Shown here in pieces: positions 1-5,654 of a stretch of DNA of 11,588 bases (the first letter of the stretch is position 1; each line of letters opens with the position of its first letter). Source of the stretch: JBLHUT01 sp047629975. Its GTDB lineage: Bacteria > Pseudomonadota > Alphaproteobacteria > Rhodobacterales > Rhodobacteraceae. Location of the stretch: positions 1-11,588 of the forward strand of contig JBLHUT010000095.1 of the NCBI GenBank assembly GCA_047629975.1. Direction: 5' to 3'. A model generated the notes under the pieces. The model had not been told where the DNA came from, made no database searches, and saw only the letters and a list, made by a program, of their open reading frames with translations. The position numbers were made by a program, and so were the translations under genes.

Positions 1-1782
1 TCGATCGACATGATCAACGTCGCACCGGCCTATGCCGCCAACCTGCCGCAACTGTTTTCGATGGAATGTTGGGGCGGGGCCACGTTCGATGTGGCCTACC
101 GGTTCTTGCAGGAATGCCCGTGGCAACGCCTGCGCGATTTGCGAAAGGCGATGCCGAACCACCTGACACAGATGCTGCTGCGCGGCTCGAACGGGGTCGG
201 CTATACGAACTATGCCGACAATGTCGTGCAGTTCTTTGTCCAGCAATCTGCCGAAAGTGGCGTTGACCTGTTTCGCGTGTTCGATCCGCTCAACTGGACC
301 GAGAACATGCGCGTGGCGATGGATGCGGTGCTCGACACCGGTAAAATCCTTGAGGGGTCGATCTGCTATACGGGTGATCTGCTGAACCCTGCGCGCTCCA
401 AATACGATCTGAAATATTATGTCGCGATGGGCAAGGAACTGAAGGCCGCCGGTGCTCATATCCTTGGCCTCAAGGACATGGCCGGCCTGATGAAGCCTGT
501 ATCCGCCAGCATTCTGGTCAAGGCCCTGAAAGAAGAGGTCGGGCTGCCAATCCATTTTCACACCCACGACACCGCAGGTATCGCTTGCGGGTCGATCCTT
601 GCGGCATCAGAGGCCGGGGTCGATGCGGTAGATTGCGCAATGGATGCCTTTTCGGGCAACACAAGCCAAGCGACCCTGGGCACCATCGTCGAGGCACTCG
701 CCCACACGCCGCGTGACACCGGCCTTGATATCGGCGCCATCCGCGAGATCAGCAATTACTGGGAGGACGTGCGCGCCCATTACGCCGCCTTCGAGACCGG
801 CCTGCAAGCCCCCGCCTCGGAGGTGTACCTGCATGAAATGCCCGGTGGACAGTTTACCAACCTCAAGGCGCAGGCCCGCTCGATGGGGCTTGAGGAGCGC
901 TGGCACGAAGTTGCCCAGACCTATGCCGATGTGAACGCGATGTTCGGCGATATCGTCAAGGTCACGCCAACCAGCAAGGTCGTGGGCGACATGGCGCTCG
1001 TCATGGTCTCCCAAGGGCTAAGTCGCGCCGATGTCGAGGACCCGGACCGCGAAATCGCTTTTCCCGAAAGTGTCATGGACATGATGCGCGGCGCGCTTGG
1101 CCAGCCTCCCGGGGGGTGGCCGCAAGCGATCCAGAAAAAGATCCTGAAAGGCGAAGTCCCCTTTACCGACCGCCCCGGCGCCTCGCTTGCTCCGGTCGAT
1201 CTGGAGGCGGAACGCAGCAAGGTTCAGGCGCAATTTCCCGAAAATACCATCGACGACGAAGACCTGTGCGGGGCGCTGATGTATCCCAAGGTGTTTTCCG
1301 ACTACCTCAACCGCCATCAGGATTACGGACCGGTGCGCACACTGCCGACAAAGACCTTCTTTTACGGCATGAAACCGGGCGAGGAGATCTCGGTCGAGAT
1401 CGATCCGGGCAAAATCCTTGAAATCAGGTGTCAGGCCAAGGCGGAAACAGACCAGAACGGCATCTCGAAGATCTTCTTCGAGCTTAACGGCCAACCACGG
1501 GTCGTGCGCGTCGCCGACCGACGCGTCGCATCAAGCATCCTGACACGCCCGAAGGCCGAGCCAGGCAATGCCGGACATCTGGGCGCGCCGATGCCCGGTG
1601 CGGTGGCGACGGTTGCGGTGCATGTCGGTCAAAAGGTCGCCGTTGGCGATATCCTTTTGACGATCGAAGCAATGAAAATGGAGACCGGTCTAAGCGCCAA
1701 GCGCGACGCGGTGATCAAGGCCGTGCACGTCAAACCCGGCGACCAGATCGACGCAAAAGACCTGTTGATCGAGTTCGAATAA
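1..1782 (+). CDS. pyc: Pyruvate carboxylase, C-terminal half (5' truncated by window edge)
   Basis: Biotin enzyme that carboxylates pyruvate to oxaloacetate, the anaplerotic feed into the TCA cycle; cytoplasmic homotetramer. The frame is open from base 1, so the gene begins upstream. About 593 codons are visible. Numbering from the first visible Met (base 10), the carboxyltransferase domain fills roughly residues 1-300 and includes FRVFDPLNW. It has the lysine of LKDMAGL (K155), which is carbamylated in this family, and the metal ligands H184 and H186 in HFHTHD. A linker/allosteric domain follows, then a biotinyl domain from about residue 525 with EAMKMET; K556 is the biotin lysine. Adding about 563 residues matches Rhizobium etli Pyc numbering (K718, H747/H749, T882, K1119). 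So the biotin carboxylase domain and the first metal-binding Asp are simply off the window. No frameshift is seen. The TAA stop lies 3 bases from the convergent ribD stop, and no terminator hairpin fits between them. Confidence 0.97.
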   Translation, partial: SIDMINVAPAYAANLPQLFSMECWGGATFDVAYRFLQECPWQRLRDLRKAMPNHLTQMLLRGSNGVGYTNYADNVVQFFVQQSAESGVDLFRVFDPLNWTENMRVAMDAVLDTGKILEGSICYTGDLLNPARSKYDLKYYVAMGKELKAAGAHILGLKDMAGLMKPVSASILVKALKEEVGLPIHFHTHDTAGIACGSILAASEAGVDAVDCAMDAFSGNTSQATLGTIVEALAHTPRDTGLDIGAIREISNYWEDVRAHYAAFETGLQAPASEVYLHEMPGGQFTNLKAQARSMGLEERWHEVAQTYADVNAMFGDIVKVTPTSKVVGDMALVMVSQGLSRADVEDPDREIAFPESVMDMMRGALGQPPGGWPQAIQKKILKGEVPFTDRPGASLAPVDLEAERSKVQAQFPENTIDDEDLCGALMYPKVFSDYLNRHQDYGPVRTLPTKTFFYGMKPGEEISVEIDPGKILEIRCQAKAETDQNGISKIFFELNGQPRVVRVADRRVASSILTRPKAEPGNAGHLGAPMPGAVATVAVHVGQKVAVGDILLTIEAMKMETGLSAKRDAVIKAVHVKPGDQIDAKDLLIEFE

Positions 1783-1785
1783 GGA

Positions 1786-2892
1786 TCAGCGGTGACGTTC
1801 CCAACGGGTCAGGACATCGGCCCCGACGGGACGCGTTGACGACAGAACAAAGCGATGGGCCTGCGCCAGACCGGTCAGGCCCATCGCGCCCATTGACGGT
1901 TTGCCCTCGGAACCGATCACAAGACCGGCCATAAATCCCACCAGATCGTCCACCAGATCGGCCTTTAGCAAAGACGCCGCCAGCGTGCCGCCCCCCTCGC
2001 AGAAGACCCGTGTCAGCCCCTCTTGGGCAAGCTTGGCCATGATATCGACCGGATCAAGCTGCCCTGCGCCGTCATCGTCCACCAACAAACACCTCGCCCC
2101 GCGCGCGTGCCAATGTTCACGGCGGCTTTGGCTGGCCTGCACCCCGTGGCACAGCCAGAGCGGAACAGTGCGCGCACTGCGCGCAAGCACACCGTCATCA
2201 GGGATATCAAGGCAGTTTGACACAACCACGCGCACCGGCTGACGGGTGATCCCCAGATCGCGCACCGTCAACGACGGATCATCAAGTCTGGCAGTACCCG
2301 CACCCACCAGCACGGCGTCGTGACGCGCCCGCATGGCATGAACCATCCACCGCGCCGACGGTCCGGTGATCCACTGGCTCTCGCCGTTTTCAAGCGCGAT
2401 CCGACCGTCAAAACTGTTGGCGAGCTTCAGGGTCAGAAACGGTCTTCGTGCCAATATTTTGGCCAGGAAACCAGCATGATCGCGCCGCGCCAGATCAGCC
2501 AAAAGCCCCACTTGCGTGTTTATCCCAGCCGCTTCAAGCATCGCGTGACCGCCCCCGTTCACCCGCGGATCAGGGTCGGCCAAGGCGGTGACAACGCGCG
2601 CTACGCCAGCGTCGATCAATGCCTGCGCACACGGCGGGGTCTGGCCGTGATGGGCGCACGGCTCAAGCGTGACATAAACAGTTGCCCCCCGCGCCAGATC
2701 ACCCGCCTGCTTCAATGCTTGTGTTTCGGCATGGGGCCGACCGCCCGCCGCCGTACTCCCGCGGCCCACGATGCGCCCGTGCGCCACGATTACGCAGCCA
2801 ACCGCCGGATTGGGCCACACCTGCCCCTGCATCCGCCGCCCAAGCGCAAGCGCAAGCGCCATAAACCGCAGATCAGTTTCTGCCGGTGTCAC
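1786..2892 (-). CDS. ribD: Bifunctional riboflavin biosynthesis deaminase/reductase RibD
   Basis: Carries out two early steps of riboflavin synthesis in the cytoplasm: deamination of 2,5-diamino-6-ribosylamino-4(3H)-pyrimidinone 5'-phosphate, then NADPH-dependent reduction of the ribosyl side chain. The N-terminal deaminase domain (about 1-145) shows PNPAVG (27-32), the zinc and catalytic pair HAE (54-56), and PCAHHGQTPPC with zinc cysteines C79 and C88. The C-terminal reductase domain (about 150-368) begins TLKLANSFDGRIA and carries CEGGGTLAASLL near residue 300. Length (368 aa) is normal. The start is GTG at 2892, which overlaps the nrdR stop as GTGA, implying translational coupling; no clear Shine-Dalgarno is visible. 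An internal ATG at 2862 is a possible alternative but would trim the usual N-terminus. In many alphaproteobacteria nrdR-ribD continues into ribE, ribBA and ribH; here the operon ends at ribD, against pyc. Confidence 0.96.
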   Translation of the reverse strand: MTPAETDLRFMALALALGRRMQGQVWPNPAVGCVIVAHGRIVGRGSTAAGGRPHAETQALKQAGDLARGATVYVTLEPCAHHGQTPPCAQALIDAGVARVVTALADPDPRVNGGGHAMLEAAGINTQVGLLADLARRDHAGFLAKILARRPFLTLKLANSFDGRIALENGESQWITGPSARWMVHAMRARHDAVLVGAGTARLDDPSLTVRDLGITRQPVRVVVSNCLDIPDDGVLARSARTVPLWLCHGVQASQSRREHWHARGARCLLVDDDGAGQLDPVDIMAKLAQEGLTRVFCEGGGTLAASLLKADLVDDLVGFMAGLVIGSEGKPSMGAMGLTGLAQAHRFVLSSTRPVGADVLTRWERHR

Positions 2893-3356
2893 GGCTCGGG
2901 AAGGGTCGGGGGACGCAATTCGCTGACGAACTTGTCGAAATCGTCTGCTGCCTGAAAGTTTTTGTAAACACTGGCAAACCGCACATAGGCGACCGTGTCG
3001 ATCCGCGCGAGGCTCTCCATGACGATCTCGCCGATGGCTTTGGATTTGATATCCGTCTCGCCCATGCTTTCAAGCCGCCGGACAATACCAGAAATCATCT
3101 GGTCCATCCGCTCGGGTTCTATCGGGCGCTTCTGAAGCGAAATCCGCACAGACCGCTCCAGTTTTTCGCGATCGAAATCCTCGCGGCGGCCATTGGATTT
3201 GATCACAACCAGATCACGCAACTGAACCCGCTCATAGGTCGTAAAGCGCCCCCCGCATGCGGGACAAAACCGCCGGCGCCGGATGGCCACATGGTCCTCG
3301 GCAGGACGCGAGTCCTTTACCTGAGTATCGACATTACCGCAAAACGGGCAGCGCAT
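2889..3356 (-). CDS. nrdR: Transcriptional repressor NrdR (ribonucleotide reductase regulator)
   Basis: Zinc-ribbon/ATP-cone repressor that senses ATP and dATP and silences ribonucleotide reductase genes by binding NrdR boxes in their promoters. The protein is 155 aa, the usual size. The N-terminal zinc ribbon has C3 and C6 (RCPFC) and C31 and C34 (CPACGGRFTTYER). The ATP-cone follows at about 46-136 (VVIKSNGRREDFDREKL ... VAYVRFASVYKNF). The start is supported by homology (MRCPFC is the family N-terminus) and by GGAGGG about 8 bases upstream. It is the first gene of a two-gene unit with ribD (4-base overlap). Upstream is a 186-base gap to the rpoD stop that holds the rpoD terminator and a perfect DnaA box; no obvious NrdR box was seen there. 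Confidence 0.97.
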   Translation of the reverse strand: MRCPFCGNVDTQVKDSRPAEDHVAIRRRRFCPACGGRFTTYERVQLRDLVVIKSNGRREDFDREKLERSVRISLQKRPIEPERMDQMISGIVRRLESMGETDIKSKAIGEIVMESLARIDTVAYVRFASVYKNFQAADDFDKFVSELRPPTLPEP

Positions 3357-3403
3357 TTGCCGGTTCCCTCCGATTGTTCGTCGCCGTAGGGCCTAAGCCC
3401 CAG

Positions 3404-3412
3404 TTATCCACA
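3404..3412 (+). promoter_or_regulatory. Perfect DnaA box (TTATCCACA) in the nrdR-ribD upstream region
   Basis: The nonamer TTATCCACA is an exact match to the high-affinity DnaA binding consensus. It lies 48 bases upstream of the nrdR start codon and is the only such match I found in the window. On the minus strand it sits immediately downstream of a TATAGT hexamer (3421-3416), so it would cover the transcription start if that is the -10 element. Binding is inferred, not shown. Confidence 0.5.
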
Positions 3413-3415
3413 GCC

Positions 3416-3421
3416 ACTATA
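3416..3421 (-). promoter_or_regulatory. Possible -10 element for nrdR-ribD (TATAGT)
   Basis: TATAGT matches five of six positions of the sigma-70 -10 consensus on the minus strand, about 60 bases upstream of the nrdR ATG. No convincing -35 hexamer lies 16-18 bases upstream, so this is a weak call. The gap needs a promoter somewhere, because the rpoD terminator separates nrdR from rpoD. Confidence 0.3.
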
Positions 3422-3513
3422 GGGAAGCCTCTAAGGTTTGGGTAGAGGGGAATTGACAGCGCTTCATGTTGCGTATCCCATTCGGCGGCACGGCCCTTGC
3501 CAAACGGCAGTTA

Positions 3514-3541
3514 CAAAAAAGCGCCCCGAAGGGCGCCTTTT
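3514..3541 (-). terminator. Rho-independent terminator of rpoD
   Basis: Read on the minus strand just after the rpoD stop codon there is GCGCCC-TTCG-GGGCGC followed by six T (plus-strand arms 3521-3526 and 3531-3536, A-run 3515-3520). A perfect 6-bp GC-rich stem with a very stable UUCG tetraloop and a U-tract is a textbook intrinsic terminator. It ends the dnaG-rpoD transcript before nrdR. On the plus strand the stem is followed by CTTTTCTT, so it might weakly stop plus-strand transcription too. Confidence 0.92.
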
Positions 3542-3542
3542 C

Positions 3543-5540
3543 TTATTGGTCGAGAAAACTGCGAAGTTTGCGGCTTCGGCTCGGATGCTTGAGCTTGCGC
3601 AGGGCCTTTGCCTCGATCTGCCGGATACGTTCGCGCGTCACGCTAAACTGCTGACCGACCTCTTCGAGGGTGTGGTCAGTGTTCATGCCAATCCCGAACC
3701 GCATACGCAACACGCGCTCTTCGCGCGGCGTAAGCGAGGCAAGAACGCGGGTCGTCGTTTCCTTGAGGTTTTCCTGAATGGCACTGTCGAGGGGCAGAAC
3801 AGCGTTCTTGTCCTCGATGAAATCGCCAAGCTGGCTGTCTTCTTCGTCACCGATCGGCGTTTCGAGCGATATCGGCTCCTTGGCGATTTTCATCACCTTG
3901 CGAACCTTTTCCAAGGGCATTTGCAGCTTTTCAGCAAGCTCCTCGGGTGTCGGTTCGCGACCGATTTCGTGCAGCATCTGCCGACCTGTCCGGACCAGTT
4001 TATTAATCGTTTCGATCATGTGAACCGGAATCCGGATCGTGCGGGCCTGATCGGCAATAGAGCGTGTGATCGCCTGCCTGATCCACCAGGTCGCGTAGGT
4101 CGAGAATTTGTAGCCACGACGATATTCGAACTTGTCGACAGCCTTCATCAGGCCGATGTTGCCTTCCTGAATAAGGTCGAGGAACTGCAAACCGCGGTTG
4201 GTATACTTTTTGGCGATCGAGATCACCAGACGCAGGTTCGCTTCGACCATTTCTTTCTTGGCCTGACGGGCTTCTTTCTCGCCCTTTTGAACCTGTTGAA
4301 CAATCCGGCGGAATTCGGGGATATCAACCCCGACATATTGCCCGACCTGCGCCATTTCTCCGCGCAGCTCGGTCACTTTTTCCGACGACCGTTCCAGAAG
4401 GGCCGTCCATCCACGGCCCGGCTTTTCGCTGATCCGCTCCATCCAGGTCGGGTCCAGCTCATAGCCGCGATAGGCTTCGATGAATTCACGACGGTTGATG
4501 CGCGCCTGATCGGCAAGTTTGACCATCGCACTATCGATCGCCATGATGCGGCGGTTGATCCCGTAAAGCTGGTCAATCAACGCTTCGATACGGTTGTTGT
4601 GCAGGTGCAGTTCGTTGACAAGCACGACAATTTCGGAGCGGAGCTTTTGATATTTCCCCTCCTCGTTGTCAGAAAAGCTGTCGTCTTCGTTCAACGTCGC
4701 CGACATCCGGTTGTCCTGCATTTCTGCAAGTTCGGTATAGTCGCGTGCGATGACTTCCAGCATTTCCAGTACGCGAGGCTTCAACGCCGCTTCCATCGCG
4801 GCCAGCGACATGTTGGCTTGCTCGTCCTCGTCGTCGTCGTCGTCAGCACTGATCGGATTGCCGTCAGCATCAAGCTCGGGCGAGCTCGCTGCCGTGTCCG
4901 CCGACGGGCTGGCCGGCTTGGCTTCGGCACCGACAACAACCGGCTCGACAGTTTCTTCACCGTCCTCCTCAAGGCCGCGGCCAAACGTGGCCTCAAGGTC
5001 GATTACATCGCGCAAAAGAATATCTTCGTTCAGAAGTTCTTCACGCCAGATGGTAATCGCCTGAAAGGTCAAAGGGCTTTCACAAAGCCCGAGGATCATC
5101 GTGTTACGACCGGCCTCGATCCGCTTGGCAATCGCAATTTCGCCTTCGCGGCTCAAAAGTTCGACCGAACCCATCTCGCGCAGGTACATCCGCACAGGAT
5201 CATCCGTGCGGTCAAGTTTTTCTGTCTCTGACGTGGCAACGGTAACATTGCGCGTGCCGGATGTTGTCGCAAGTTCGGTCGAGCCTTTTTGCTCGTCCTC
5301 TTCTTGTTCCTCATCTTCGGTAATCTGGATACCCATCTCGGAGAGCATCGACATCACGTCTTCGATCTGGTCCGAGCTGGCCTGATCAGGCGGCAGGACC
5401 TGATTCAGTTGGTCATAGGTAATATAGCCCCGTTCACGTGCGTCCGCGATCATCTTTTTGACCGCAGTCTGGCTCATATCGAGCAACATTTCACCATCGG
5501 AATCATCGGCTTTGCGGTCGTCATTGTCCTTGGCTGCCAT
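3543..5540 (-). CDS. rpoD: Primary sigma factor RpoD (sigma-70)
   Basis: Housekeeping sigma subunit that directs RNA polymerase to most promoters. At 665 aa it is typical for alphaproteobacteria. Region 1.1 lies at about 22-75. Region 1.2 is near 110-145 (DDPVRMYLREMGSVELLSRE). It is followed by a long non-conserved region with an acidic run (SADDDDDEDE, 231-240). Region 2 is at about 429-500, including the core-binding and -10-recognising segment LDLIQEGNIGLMKAV ... YATWWIRQAITR. Region 3 spans about 505-585. Region 4 is at about 602-661, with the -35 helix-turn-helix HTLEEVGQQFSVTRERIRQIE. AGGAG (5551-5547) sits 6 bases before the ATG. The gene is downstream of dnaG, as in the macromolecular synthesis operon, but a 114-base spacer with inverted repeats and GANTC sites separates them, suggesting its own promoter or leader control. 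Confidence 0.98.
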   Translation of the reverse strand: MAAKDNDDRKADDSDGEMLLDMSQTAVKKMIADARERGYITYDQLNQVLPPDQASSDQIEDVMSMLSEMGIQITEDEEQEEDEQKGSTELATTSGTRNVTVATSETEKLDRTDDPVRMYLREMGSVELLSREGEIAIAKRIEAGRNTMILGLCESPLTFQAITIWREELLNEDILLRDVIDLEATFGRGLEEDGEETVEPVVVGAEAKPASPSADTAASSPELDADGNPISADDDDDEDEQANMSLAAMEAALKPRVLEMLEVIARDYTELAEMQDNRMSATLNEDDSFSDNEEGKYQKLRSEIVVLVNELHLHNNRIEALIDQLYGINRRIMAIDSAMVKLADQARINRREFIEAYRGYELDPTWMERISEKPGRGWTALLERSSEKVTELRGEMAQVGQYVGVDIPEFRRIVQQVQKGEKEARQAKKEMVEANLRLVISIAKKYTNRGLQFLDLIQEGNIGLMKAVDKFEYRRGYKFSTYATWWIRQAITRSIADQARTIRIPVHMIETINKLVRTGRQMLHEIGREPTPEELAEKLQMPLEKVRKVMKIAKEPISLETPIGDEEDSQLGDFIEDKNAVLPLDSAIQENLKETTTRVLASLTPREERVLRMRFGIGMNTDHTLEEVGQQFSVTRERIRQIEAKALRKLKHPSRSRKLRSFLDQ
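4828..4845. repeat. Short TCG/CGA triplet run inside rpoD
   Basis: Five tandem TCG triplets plus a TCA on the plus strand (GAC codons on the coding strand) encode the Asp run in the acidic non-conserved region of RpoD. Slippage here would only add or remove Asp residues, since the repeat unit is one codon. Confidence 0.6.
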
Positions 5541-5565
5541 TCAGGGCTCCTGTGTGTCGGCCGGG

Positions 5566-5595
5566 GTGATTCGGATGGTTCTACTTCCGAATCAC
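5566..5595. repeat. Perfect 10-bp inverted repeat in the rpoD leader
   Basis: The arms GTGATTCGGA (5566-5575) and TCCGAATCAC (5586-5595) are exact reverse complements separated by 10 bases. Each arm contains one GANTC. In RNA from the minus strand it would form a 10-bp hairpin about 30 bases before the rpoD start codon; as DNA it could be an operator for a dimeric regulator. It lacks a T-tract on either strand, so it is not an intrinsic terminator. Confidence 0.75.
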
Positions 5596-5613
5596 TAACG
5601 CGAATCGCGCTAG
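5595..5613. repeat. 19-bp near-palindrome centred on GAATC in the rpoD leader
   Basis: CTAACGCGAATCGCGCTAG has 9-base arms with one mismatch (a G-U pair in RNA) around a single central base at 5604. The GAATC methylation motif (5602-5606) is exactly at its centre. It shares base 5595 with the neighbouring 10-bp inverted repeat, so the two form one continuous symmetric block of about 48 bases. Confidence 0.7.
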
Positions 5614-5654
5614 TAGACACCCCGATAACTTGATTCTTCTGAACATTCCACTAC

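Larger units (their letters stand above)
5541..5654 (-). promoter_or_regulatory. rpoD leader/promoter region with GANTC cluster and inverted repeats
   Basis: This 114-base gap between the dnaG stop and the rpoD start has no gene. It contains four GANTC motifs (5568-5572, 5589-5593, 5602-5606, 5632-5636), two abutting inverted repeats (5566-5595 and 5595-5613), the complementary pair CGGGGTG/CACCCCG (5562-5568 with 5618-5624), and the rpoD ribosome binding site AGGAG (5551-5547). I could not pick a convincing -35/-10 pair. GANTC is the target of the alphaproteobacterial cell-cycle methylase CcrM, so methylation-sensitive control of rpoD is plausible but inferred. Confidence 0.6.

Noticed and set aside
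3411..3425. Resemblance to the T7 phage promoter core (CACTATAGGGA)
   Set aside because: Only the downstream part matches; the upstream recognition half agrees at about three of ten positions. There are no phage genes nearby.
3438..5231. A 597-codon open frame on the plus strand opposite rpoD
   Set aside because: It lies entirely antisense to a clear rpoD, shows no recognisable family, has no ribosome binding site, and is a by-product of GC-rich codon use in the sigma factor gene.
5566..5595. The 10-bp inverted repeat as a dnaG terminator
   Set aside because: No T-run follows on the minus strand (the next bases are CCCGGCC), so it does not fit an intrinsic terminator.
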